Of a stretch of DNA of 64,000 nucleotides, positions 57,114-64,000 are shown piece by piece. A program made the position numbers and the translations under genes. Numbering within the stretch: the first letter of the stretch is position 1; the number at the start of each line of letters is the position of its first letter. The notes below the pieces were generated by a model. It did not search any database and was not told the DNA's origin. It was given only the letters and a program-made list of their open reading frames with translations. The DNA is from Aurantimonas coralicida DSM 14790 (lineage in GTDB: Bacteria; Pseudomonadota; Alphaproteobacteria; Rhizobiales; Rhizobiaceae). The stretch is from contig NZ_ATXK01000009.1 of assembly GCF_000421645.1 (NCBI RefSeq), positions 62,001-126,000 of the forward strand, given 5' to 3'.

Positions 57114-57309
57114 GGATAGTCGCGACATCCTCGCTGCCCTGCTTTCCGATGGATGGCGCGAGGTTCGTCGGCGGGGCAGCCACATGCAGTTGAAGCATCC
57201 GACAAAGCCCGGCCTTGTCACGCTGCCTCACCCCAAGCGGGACCTGCCGAGCGGCACCCTGCGAAGCATCGAGAAGCAGGCCGGACTTGTGCTGAGGAAA
57301 ACCAGATGA
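57112..57309 (+). CDS. hicA: HicA family mRNA-interferase toxin
   Basis: Small toxin of 65 residues with the HicA double-stranded-RNA-binding-like fold: ILAALLSDGWREVRRRGSHM with the catalytic His24, then LKHPTKPGLVTLPHPKRDLPSG and IEKQAGL. HicA cleaves mRNA when free of HicB. It starts 39 bases after the xylA stop and overlaps hicB by ATGA. Its position between xylA and xylB is unusual. Confidence 0.93.
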   Translation: MDSRDILAALLSDGWREVRRRGSHMQLKHPTKPGLVTLPHPKRDLPSGTLRSIEKQAGLVLRKTR

Positions 57310-57704
57310 CCGATTACATCGCGATCATCCACAAGGAGGGCGACAGCGATTTCGGCGTGTCGTTCCCCGACTTTCCCGGCTGCGTGACGGCGGGGCGGAC
57401 GCTCGACGACGCCCGCACGATGGCGCAGGACGCCCTGGCGCTGCATATCGAAGGGTTGCTGGAGGACGGAGGCGCGCTGCCCGTTCCCTCGTCGCTGGAA
57501 ACCGTCATGTCGGATTGCGGCTACCGCGAGGGCGTCGCGATCCTCGTGTCGGCGCCGCGTCGCGCCCCGCGTTCGGTGCGGGTCAATGTGACCATCGCTG
57601 CCGACGAACTGGCGGAAATCGATGCCTATGCCGCGCGGCACGGTCTGACCCGGTCGGGCTTCCTCGCCGCGGCGGCCCGGCGCAAGCTCGACGAATCCGC
57701 ATGA
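57306..57704 (+). CDS. hicB: HicB family antitoxin
   Basis: Antitoxin of 132 residues. The N-terminal HicB-like domain (FGVSFPDFPGCVTAGRTLDDA, about residues 15-40) binds HicA; the C-terminal 45 residues (VRVNVTIAADELAEIDAYAA, then RHGLTRSGFLAAAARR) form a ribbon-helix-helix DNA-binding domain that should bind the palindrome before hicA. AGGA lies 6 bases before ATG 57306, and the start overlaps the hicA stop, coupling the two. xylB starts 25 bases later. Confidence 0.94.
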   Translation: MTDYIAIIHKEGDSDFGVSFPDFPGCVTAGRTLDDARTMAQDALALHIEGLLEDGGALPVPSSLETVMSDCGYREGVAILVSAPRRAPRSVRVNVTIAADELAEIDAYAARHGLTRSGFLAAAARRKLDESA

Positions 57705-57729
57705 ACCTGCGGCCAGTGAAGGACGTGAC

Positions 57730-59187
57730 ATGAGCAATTATCTCGGCCTCGATCTCGGCACCTCCTCGCTGAAGGCGCTGCTGATCGGCGACGACCAGCG
57801 CGTCATCGCGTCCGCTTCGGTGCCGCTCAGCGTCGAGCGGCCGCAATTCGGCTGGTCGGAGCAGGACCCCGAAAGCTGGATCGCGGCCTGCGAGACCGCG
57901 CTGGGCGAGTTGTCCGATACCCATGGCGCCGATCTCGCGTCGGTGGCCGGCATCGGCCTGTCCGGACACATGCACGGCGCGACGCTGCTGGGCGCGGACG
58001 ACGCGATCCTGCGGCCCTGCATCCTGTGGAACGACACCCGCAGCCACGAAGAGGCCGCCGAACTCGAAGACGAGGAATCGCGGGCGATCACCGGCAACAT
58101 CGTGTTTCCGGGCTTCACCGCGCCGAAGATCGTCTGGGTCGCGCGCAACGAGCCGGAGGTCGTCGCCCGGCTGCGCCGGGTGCTGTTGCCGAAGGACTAT
58201 CTGCGGCTGTGGCTGACCGGCGAGGCGGTGTCGGAAATGTCGGATGCCGCCGGCACGGCCTGGCTCGACACCGGTGCGCGCGACTGGTCGGCGCGGATGC
58301 TGGAAAAGACCGGGCTGACGCTGGACCACATGCCGCGGCTGGTCGAGGGCACGGCGGTTTCCGGCGGCCTGCGCCCCGAACTCGCGGCGCGCTTCGGCAT
58401 GCAGGAGGGCACGGTGGTGGCCGGTGGCGGCGGCGACAATGCCGCCTCGGCCTGCGGCGTCGGCGTTGCCGAGCCCGGCACCGGCTTTTTGTCACTGGGC
58501 ACCTCGGGCGTGCTGTTCACCGCCTCTGCCGGCTACGAGCCCGCGCCGGAGACGGCGCTGCACACCTTCTGCCACGCCATTCCCGGCCTCTGGCACCAGA
58601 TGGGCGTGACGTTGTCGGCGGCCGGTTCGGTGGAGTGGCTGTCGAAGCTCCTGAAGGAGGAGCCGGCGGCGCTGACCGGCGCCTTGGGCGAGACGGTGCA
58701 GGCCCCCGGCCGGCTGACCTTCCTGCCGTATCTGTCGGGCGAGCGCACGCCGCACAATGATTCCGAAATCCGCGGCGTCTTCGCCGGGCTGGAGGCCGAT
58801 ACCGGCCGCGAGGCGATGACCCGCGCCGTGCTGGAGGGCGTCGCCTTTTCCATGCGCGATTGCCTGGAGGCCGGCGGCGAGGCGGCGCGTCCGCAGCGGC
58901 TGATCGCCGTGGGCGCCGGTTCGCGCTCGGCCTACTGGCTGCAATTGCTGTCGAATGTGCTGGACACGGAGATCGCACTGCCCGAGGCGGGCGATTTCGG
59001 CGCCGCCTTCGGGGCGGCCCGGCTCGGCCTCTGTGCGGCGACCGGCGACGATCCGACGACGGTGATGACCGAGCCGCCGATCGCTAGGCGGTTTCGCCCG
59101 GACAACGCCCACGGCCGGGCCTTCGACGACGCCTATCTGTTCTATCGCCGGCTCTACCCGGCGCTGCGCGCCGCCATGGCGGACTGA
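57730..59187 (+). CDS. xylB: xylulokinase
   Basis: XylB phosphorylates D-xylulose to xylulose 5-phosphate, feeding the pentose phosphate pathway. The 485-residue FGGY-family protein starts [16 protein letters not shown] and has [18 protein letters not shown], a [14 protein letters not shown] substrate loop and [12 protein letters not shown] with the C-terminal [24 protein letters not shown] precedes the ATG. It follows hicB, which separates it from xylA, and ends just before a terminator. Confidence 0.97.
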   Translation: MSNYLGLDLGTSSLKALLIGDDQRVIASASVPLSVERPQFGWSEQDPESWIAACETALGELSDTHGADLASVAGIGLSGHMHGATLLGADDAILRPCILWNDTRSHEEAAELEDEESRAITGNIVFPGFTAPKIVWVARNEPEVVARLRRVLLPKDYLRLWLTGEAVSEMSDAAGTAWLDTGARDWSARMLEKTGLTLDHMPRLVEGTAVSGGLRPELAARFGMQEGTVVAGGGGDNAASACGVGVAEPGTGFLSLGTSGVLFTASAGYEPAPETALHTFCHAIPGLWHQMGVTLSAAGSVEWLSKLLKEEPAALTGALGETVQAPGRLTFLPYLSGERTPHNDSEIRGVFAGLEADTGREAMTRAVLEGVAFSMRDCLEAGGEAARPQRLIAVGAGSRSAYWLQLLSNVLDTEIALPEAGDFGAAFGAARLGLCAATGDDPTTVMTEPPIARRFRPDNAHGRAFDDAYLFYRRLYPALRAAMAD

Positions 59188-59199
59188 CCCGGAAGGCAT

Positions 59200-59226
59200 T
59201 CGGGCGCGAGAACCTCCCGCGCCCGA
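59200..59226. terminator. hairpin terminator between xylB and xylG
   Basis: TCGGGCGCG (59200-59208) pairs perfectly with CGCGCCCGA (59218-59226) around 9 bases in the 51-base space between the two converging xyl transcripts. There is no T-run, so efficiency is uncertain. Confidence 0.65.
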
Positions 59227-59238
59227 TCAAACGATCTG

Positions 59239-60075
59239 CTATTCGCGCATTGCCCCTGGGCCGGGCGTTGCGCCGGGCGGGCACTTGCCGAGGATGATCA
59301 TGCCGAGGACCTCGTCCTTGGTGACGTCCTCGGTCCGTGCGCCGCCGACGATCTGGCCATTCTTCATCACCACCACCCGGTCGGCGAGGTCGAAGACGTC
59401 GTGGATGTCGTGGCTGATTAGGAAGATGCCGATCCCGTCCTTCTTCAGTTCCTTGATCAGTTCGCCGACCTGCGCGGTCTCCTGCGGCCCGAGCGCCGCG
59501 GTGGGCTCGTCCATGATCAGGATCTTGGCGTTGAAGAGGATTGCCCGGGCGATGGCGACGGACTGGCGCTGGCCGCCGGAGAGCGCCTTCACCGGCTCCT
59601 TGAAGCGCTGGAAGTTCGGGTTCAGCCGGCCCATCACCTTGCGGGCCTCGGCCTCCATGGCGCCGTCGTCGAGCGTGCCCCAGGGGGTCAGCATCTCGCG
59701 CCCGAGGAAGAGGTTGGCGGCGGCGTCGACATTGTCGGCCAGCGCCAGCGTCTGGTAGATCGTCTCGATGCCATAGGCCTTGGCGTCGCGCGGATTGGCG
59801 ATTGCCGCCGGCTCGCCGCGCACATGGATCTCGCCGGAATCGCGCTTGTAGGCGCCGGACAGAATCTTGATCAGCGTCGACTTGCCGGCACCGTTATGGC
59901 CGAGCACCGCGACCACTTCGCCGGGATAGAGATCGATGGTCGCGCCGTCGACGGCATGGATGCCACCGAAGGCGATCGAGATGTCGCGCATGTCGACCAG
60001 CGGCGGACCGCTGCGGTCGACGGGGTCGCTGTGACCGGCGCCGTGGTCGTGGATGGACTGCTCGGTGGCGCTCAT
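59239..60075 (-). CDS. xylG: xylose ABC transporter ATP-binding protein
   Basis: Single-domain sugar ABC ATPase of 278 residues: Walker [10 protein letters not shown], signature [14 protein letters not shown], Walker [13 protein letters not shown], and the H-loop [15 protein letters not shown]. coli XylG has two such domains in about 510 residues; the short form is normal in rhizobial sugar systems (FrcA type) and would act as a dimer. The N-terminus is His-rich ([19 protein letters not shown]). It overlaps xylH by ATGA. Confidence 0.93.
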   Translation of the reverse strand: MSATEQSIHDHGAGHSDPVDRSGPPLVDMRDISIAFGGIHAVDGATIDLYPGEVVAVLGHNGAGKSTLIKILSGAYKRDSGEIHVRGEPAAIANPRDAKAYGIETIYQTLALADNVDAAANLFLGREMLTPWGTLDDGAMEAEARKVMGRLNPNFQRFKEPVKALSGGQRQSVAIARAILFNAKILIMDEPTAALGPQETAQVGELIKELKKDGIGIFLISHDIHDVFDLADRVVVMKNGQIVGGARTEDVTKDEVLGMIILGKCPPGATPGPGAMRE

Positions 60076-61382
60076 GCGGCCCTCCTGCGATAGACGGTGT
60101 CGATCCACACGGCGATGATCAGGACCACGCCGACGACGATCGACTGCAGCGGCGAATCCACGCCCAGAAGCACCATGCCCGACTGCAGCGACTGCATGAC
60201 CAGCGCGCCGAGCATGGCGCCAATGATGGTGCCGGCACCGCCGGCGAGCGACGTGCCGCCGATGACCGCGGCGGCGATGACGTAGAGCTCGTCCAGCGTG
60301 CCCAGCGCGTTGGTGGCGGCGTTGAGGCGGGCCGTGGAGATCGCGGCACCGAGGGCGGCGAGGCCGCCCATCAGCATGAACACCTTCATCACCACCCAGC
60401 GGGTGTTGATGCCGGCAAGCTCGGCGGCCTCGGGATTGCCGCCGATGGCGAAGACGTAGCGGCCGAAGCGGGTGCGCTGGGTCACGAAGGTCATGACGAT
60501 GCCGACGACGATGGCGATCAGCACGGGCACGGCGACGCCGTAGCCGATATGCAGGCCACCTTCCGGCACCTCGATACCGGCGGCCTCGGCGTAGCGCCGG
60601 GCGATGGCGGACGGCCATTCATAGGCGTTGAGGACCAGAGCGGCGCCCAGGATGATGATGGTGGTGACGGCGGCGATGGTCACCTCCGCCCAGACCGGTC
60701 GCTGCGGGAAGCCGAAGCGCACCCGGCGCTTGCGTGCAAAGACCAGCGAGGCGACGACGGCGATACAGGCGAGGATGGCGAGGATCCATGTCCAGGTCTC
60801 GCCGAGCGAGCCCGTGGCGCCGCCGCCCATCAGCCGGAAGGTGTCGTCGAGCGGGGCGACGGTACGGCCCGAGGTGAGCCACCAGGCGCCGCCGCGCCAG
60901 ATCAGCAGGCCGCCCAGCGTGACGATGAAGGCCGGCACGCCCATGAAGGCGATTATGTAGCCCTGCAGACCGCCGATCGCGACGCCGACGAGGATGCCGG
61001 CGGCGAGGGTGAGAAGCCAGGTGAAGGGGCTGTCGAAGCCGAGCATGCCGGGCAGGATGTTGGCCTGCAGCGCGGCCATGGCCATGCCGGTGAAGCCGAG
61101 GATCGAGCCGACCGACAGGTCGATGTTGCGGGTGACGATGACCAGCACCATGCCGGTCGCCATGACCGCGATGGACGAGGTCTGGACAGTCAGGTTCCAC
61201 AGGTTGCGCGGGGTGAGAAAGATGCCGCCGGACAGGACGTGGAAGACCAGCCAGATCACCAGGAGCGCGCCGACCATGCCCAGCATGCGGGTGTCGACCT
61301 CGGTGGCCCGGACAAATCGGGACAGACCGCCTCCCGTCGACGCGCGGGCGCCGACGCTGGGTTCGGATGCCGACTGGCTCAT
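60072..61382 (-). CDS. xylH: xylose ABC transporter permease
   Basis: Ribose/xylose-type permease of 436 residues with more than ten hydrophobic segments. Family patterns include [36 protein letters not shown] and the cytoplasmic loop [17 protein letters not shown] near the ATPase-contact region. It is the channel for XylF-bound sugar. The 197-base gap to xylF contains a hairpin that may lower expression relative to xylF. Confidence 0.94.
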   Translation of the reverse strand: MSQSASEPSVGARASTGGGLSRFVRATEVDTRMLGMVGALLVIWLVFHVLSGGIFLTPRNLWNLTVQTSSIAVMATGMVLVIVTRNIDLSVGSILGFTGMAMAALQANILPGMLGFDSPFTWLLTLAAGILVGVAIGGLQGYIIAFMGVPAFIVTLGGLLIWRGGAWWLTSGRTVAPLDDTFRLMGGGATGSLGETWTWILAILACIAVVASLVFARKRRVRFGFPQRPVWAEVTIAAVTTIIILGAALVLNAYEWPSAIARRYAEAAGIEVPEGGLHIGYGVAVPVLIAIVVGIVMTFVTQRTRFGRYVFAIGGNPEAAELAGINTRWVVMKVFMLMGGLAALGAAISTARLNAATNALGTLDELYVIAAAVIGGTSLAGGAGTIIGAMLGALVMQSLQSGMVLLGVDSPLQSIVVGVVLIIAVWIDTVYRRRAA

Positions 61383-61539
61383 GCTCGCCTCCCTGGCGCA
61401 ATCACGCTGGTGCGGTGCCGGGCGAAAGGGCCCGGGGCAAGGCGTTCAGCGCTGTCCTGTTGGAATGTTGCACCCGATCCGGCCGTGGGGGAAGCGCCGG
61501 GCCGAGGACCGGGCGTTCGAGCAGGCCGTGAGGGTGAAA

Positions 61540-61564
61540 GGCCGCCCCCTGTTCGGGAGCGGCC
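61540..61564 (-). terminator. partial terminator or mRNA-stability hairpin after xylF
   Basis: On the minus strand GGCCGCTCCC pairs with GGGGGCGGCC around a short loop and is followed by TTT, 16 bases after the xylF stop. In sugar-binding-protein operons such a stem protects or ends most transcripts so that the binding protein is made in excess. Confidence 0.65.
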
Positions 61565-61579
61565 GTCCTGTCGTCTGGC

Positions 61580-62623
61580 TTAGTCGCAGGCCGGAACCGA
61601 ACCGGCGTCGACGCCCTGGCAGACCACGTCCTTCGACACCCAGCCGGCGTCGATGATGGTGTCCAGATTGTCCTTGGTGATCGCCACCGGCTTCAGGAAG
61701 ATCGCCTGCATCTCGGTGCCGTTCGGGCCGCCGGACCAGGATTCGACGCCCTCGACCTCGTTCATGGCGGTGCCGTCGGCGAGATCGATGGCGATCTCGG
61801 CGGCGCGTTTGCCCAGCTCGCGGGAATCCTTCCAGACCGAGACGGTCTGCGTGCCGCGGGCGATGCGGTTGAGCGCGGCGAAGTCGGCATCCTGGCCGGA
61901 GACCGGTACGGAGCCGGCCAGACCCTGGGACTCCAGAGCCGCCACGGCGCCGCCGGCGGTGCCGTCATTCGAGGCGACGACCGCGTCGACCTCGTTGTTG
62001 TTGGCAGTCAGGATCTGTTCCATGTTCTGCTGGGCGTTGGCGGGCAGCCAGCCGTCCGTATAGGCCTCGCCGACATTCTTGATCTTGCCGGAATCGATGG
62101 CTTCCTGGAGCACTTCCATCTGGCCCGAGAACAGGAAGTCGGCGTTCGGATCGGCCGAGGAGCCCTTGATGAAGGCGTAATTGCCTTCCGGCTGGGCCTT
62201 CTGGACTTCGCGCGCCTGGATGCGGCCGACTTCCTTGTTGTCGAAGGTCAGGTAGAAGGCGTCCGGGTTCTCGATCAGACGGTCGTAGCCGACCACCGGG
62301 ATGCCGTTGTTGACGGCGGCCTGCACGGCCGGGCCGATGGCGGCGGAATCCTGCGCCAGGATGATCAGCGCGTCGGCGCCCTGCGAGATCAGCGACTCCA
62401 CGTCGGTGAGCTGCTTGGAGGCCGACGACTGGGCGTCCGCCGAAATGTAGGTGGCGCCGGCGGCCTCGAGGGCCTTCTTGATGGCCGCCTCGTCGGTCTT
62501 CCAGCGCTCTTCCTGGAAGTTGGACCAGGACACGCCGACGGTCTTGCCGTCCTGCGCGGCGGCCGATCCGGCGGCAGCCATCGAGAACACCGCGCCAGCC
62601 AGCGCGAGCTTCAGAAACTTCAT
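61580..62623 (-). CDS. xylF: xylose ABC transporter substrate-binding protein
   Basis: Periplasmic sugar-binding protein of 347 residues with signal peptide [20 protein letters not shown] followed by AAAQ. The mature part has the XylF pattern [48 protein letters not shown] and [16 protein letters not shown], and ends CDD-like with two cysteines ([13 protein letters not shown]) that could form a disulphide. AGGAAAATC precedes the ATG at 62623. The YDRLI and NDGTAGG motifs separate XylF from ribose-binding proteins. Confidence 0.95.
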   Translation of the reverse strand: MKFLKLALAGAVFSMAAAGSAAAQDGKTVGVSWSNFQEERWKTDEAAIKKALEAAGATYISADAQSSASKQLTDVESLISQGADALIILAQDSAAIGPAVQAAVNNGIPVVGYDRLIENPDAFYLTFDNKEVGRIQAREVQKAQPEGNYAFIKGSSADPNADFLFSGQMEVLQEAIDSGKIKNVGEAYTDGWLPANAQQNMEQILTANNNEVDAVVASNDGTAGGAVAALESQGLAGSVPVSGQDADFAALNRIARGTQTVSVWKDSRELGKRAAEIAIDLADGTAMNEVEGVESWSGGPNGTEMQAIFLKPVAITKDNLDTIIDAGWVSKDVVCQGVDAGSVPACD

Positions 62624-62688
62624 GATTTTCCTCCCGGCGCCATGGCGCCCGCTTTCCGGTCCCCGGCCCACATCCCGGCCGTCGAGAC

Positions 62689-62738
62689 TTTTTCCAAGCC
62701 TCGGAAAAAATCGTGACAGCAATTTTCAGGCGTGTCAA
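62689..62738 (-). promoter_or_regulatory. xylF promoter with likely XylR operator
   Basis: On the minus strand TTGACA (62738-62733), a perfect -35, is followed 17 bases later by a weak -10 CACGAT (62715-62710). The inverted repeat TTTTTCC-N7-GGAAAAA (62689-62709) lies directly downstream, over the expected start point near 62703, where a repressor would block transcription. A smaller repeat TGTCA-ACA-TGACA (62733-62745) overlaps the -35. The region is shared with the divergent xylR. Confidence 0.55.
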
Positions 62739-62808
62739 CATGACAATAGGGCTATGGCTATCCGCCGAGGAGGGCGGCCGTCCTAGGCCGGGGGAGGAAC
62801 CAGGGATC

Positions 62809-64000
62809 ATGCTCGCCAAGACCGATGCGGATGCCGTGCGCGTACACAATCGCCGCGCGGTCATCGACCATCTCAGACGCACCGGGATCGCCACCCGCAA
62901 GGCGATCAGTGCGGCCACCGGCCTGTCGGTGTCGGCGGCGTCCGCGATCACCACCGGCATGCTGCGCGCCGACCTCATCGTTGAGGTCGACGAGGACGAA
63001 CGCGCCTCGCGCCGTGGTCGGCCCGGCAAGAGCCTCGGCCTGCAGGGGACGGCCGCCACCGTCGCCACCGCGAAGATCGCCGTCGGCGAATTGTCGGTGC
63101 GGCTGTGCGACTATCGCGGTGTGACCCTCGGTGCGGCCTCCTGCGAACGCGACATCGCCGATCTTGATCAGGACGGGCTGGTGAGGCTGCTGGTGGAGCT
63201 CCTGCGCGAGGCGGAGACGGCGAGCCCCGGTGCGCCGTCACCCCGGCAGATCGTTCTGGCGGTGCAGGGCAAGACCGACAGCAATGCCCGGCGCATCCTG
63301 TGGTCGCCGACGCTGAAGGCGCGCAATCTGGAAATCGCGGGCCCGCTGTCGACGCTGACCGGCGCCGAGGTCGGCGTCTTCAACGACTGCTCGCTGATGC
63401 CCGAGGCGTTCCGCTGGAAGCCCGATTTCGTCGGGCGCGACTTTGCCACCCTGTTCATCGGCTTCGGTGTCGGCATGGGGCTGCGGCTCGGGGGCAGCAC
63501 CTTTCAGGGCCAACGCTCCTCGGCGGTGGAGTTCGGCCATATCAACCACATTCCCGGCGGCGCGCTCTGCCGCTGCGGCAATCGCGGCTGCGTGGAAGCC
63601 TATGCCGGCGACTATGCGATCTGGCGCCGCGCCTACGGGCGGACCGACGAAATCCCGACACGGCGGATTTCCGACGAGGACATGCACCGGCTGGCGGCGC
63701 TCGCCCGCTCCGGCGATGCCGCTGCGCTGGCAGCCTTCGAGGAGGCGGGCACGGCGATCGGCTACAGTCTCGGGCGCATGTTCACGCTGATCGACCCGCT
63801 GCCGATCGTGGTCACCGGCGCCGGGGCCCACGCCATGGACCTTCTGGAGCCGACGATCCGTGCCGGCATCGGCGACAGCGCCATCGACGGCGTCGGTGTC
63901 GACACGCCCTTCTCGCGGGTCGAGGATGTGGACGAGCTGGTGTTCGAGGCCGCCGCGGCCAAGGCACTGGCGGCCGTGGACGGCGAGTTCGCTGGCGCCG
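62809..64000 (+). CDS. xylR: ROK-family transcriptional regulator, probable xylose repressor XylR (partial)
   Basis: The gene runs off the right edge; 397 codons are present. An N-terminal winged helix-turn-helix (about residues 12-65, with GIATRKAISAATGLSVSAAS) is followed by a ROK domain with the zinc motif GHINHIPGGALCRCGNRGCV (His and three Cys). The usual kinase ATP loop (DxGGT) is missing at the start of the ROK part, as expected for a regulator rather than a sugar kinase. GGGGAGGA lies 10 bases before ATG 62809. Its position divergent from xylF supports a role as the xylose-responsive repressor. Confidence 0.88.
   Translation, partial: MLAKTDADAVRVHNRRAVIDHLRRTGIATRKAISAATGLSVSAASAITTGMLRADLIVEVDEDERASRRGRPGKSLGLQGTAATVATAKIAVGELSVRLCDYRGVTLGAASCERDIADLDQDGLVRLLVELLREAETASPGAPSPRQIVLAVQGKTDSNARRILWSPTLKARNLEIAGPLSTLTGAEVGVFNDCSLMPEAFRWKPDFVGRDFATLFIGFGVGMGLRLGGSTFQGQRSSAVEFGHINHIPGGALCRCGNRGCVEAYAGDYAIWRRAYGRTDEIPTRRISDEDMHRLAALARSGDAAALAAFEEAGTAIGYSLGRMFTLIDPLPIVVTGAGAHAMDLLEPTIRAGIGDSAIDGVGVDTPFSRVEDVDELVFEAAAAKALAAVDGEFAGA

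Overview
The window is 64 kb of GC-rich, gene-dense chromosomal DNA from an alphaproteobacterium, most likely of the order Hyphomicrobiales (Rhizobiales). The support is: a cpa/tad pilus locus; a cycM-like cytochrome gene next to kdsB and pheA, a rhizobial-type gene order; a small SRP RNA near dnaX-ybaB-recR; a chemoreceptor ending in a WEEF tether; a TTAA-N7-TTAA CtrA box; a rhizobial-style xylose ABC system; and a palindromic intergenic repeat of a kind common in these genomes. I saw no rRNA, tRNA, CRISPR array, prophage or insertion sequence. Nearly all of the window reads as ordinary core chromosome.

Layout. 1-7 kb: end of a Tad (Flp) pilus operon (cpaC end, cpaD, cpaE, cpaF, tadB, tadC) facing tadD. 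7-12 kb: an M17 aminopeptidase, an NlpC/P60 hydrolase and a large HBM-domain chemoreceptor preceded by a CtrA box. 12-23 kb (minus strand): a Yej-type peptide/oligopeptide ABC operon with two tandem binding proteins (yejA1, yejA2), permeases yejB and yejE, a zinc-type CDF pump, a double-ATPase yejF, a Nudix hydrolase and a ghrA-like reductase. 23-31 kb: a two-heme membrane cytochrome, kdsB-pheA, nudC, a HIT protein, the SRP RNA, an ICMT-like methyltransferase and dnaX-ybaB-recR. 31-43 kb: cell-wall and housekeeping genes (GFA protein, MltB-type transglycosylase, ChaN-like protein, LOG protein, dapD, phosphodiester glycosidase, SLT lipoprotein, dapE, and truA-fmt-def on the minus strand). 43-55 kb: rmuC, a secreted multidomain serine protease, a small hydrophilic protein, a HAD nucleotidase, two transporters, argB, a secreted histidine phosphatase, prpE, a small membrane protein and a frameshifted Tat-exported aldo/keto reductase. 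55.7-64 kb: a complete xylose locus, xylA-(hicA-hicB)-xylB facing xylG-xylH-xylF, with a divergent ROK-family xylR cut off by the window end.

How the genes work together. XylF/H/G import xylose, XylA isomerises it to xylulose and XylB phosphorylates that; XylR probably controls the set through an inverted repeat just downstream of the likely xylF promoter. A HicAB toxin-antitoxin pair with its own palindromic operator sits between xylA and xylB. DapD and DapE make meso-diaminopimelate for peptidoglycan and lie among murein and glycan hydrolases. Def, Fmt and TruA form a translation operon.

I found no clear candidate for a wholly undescribed multi-gene system. The most unusual items are the two-heme cytochrome with a roughly 140-residue acidic linker, the zinc pump embedded in a yej peptide-uptake operon, the hicAB insertion inside xylAB with a palindrome over the toxin start, and the single-base frameshift in the exported aldo/keto reductase.
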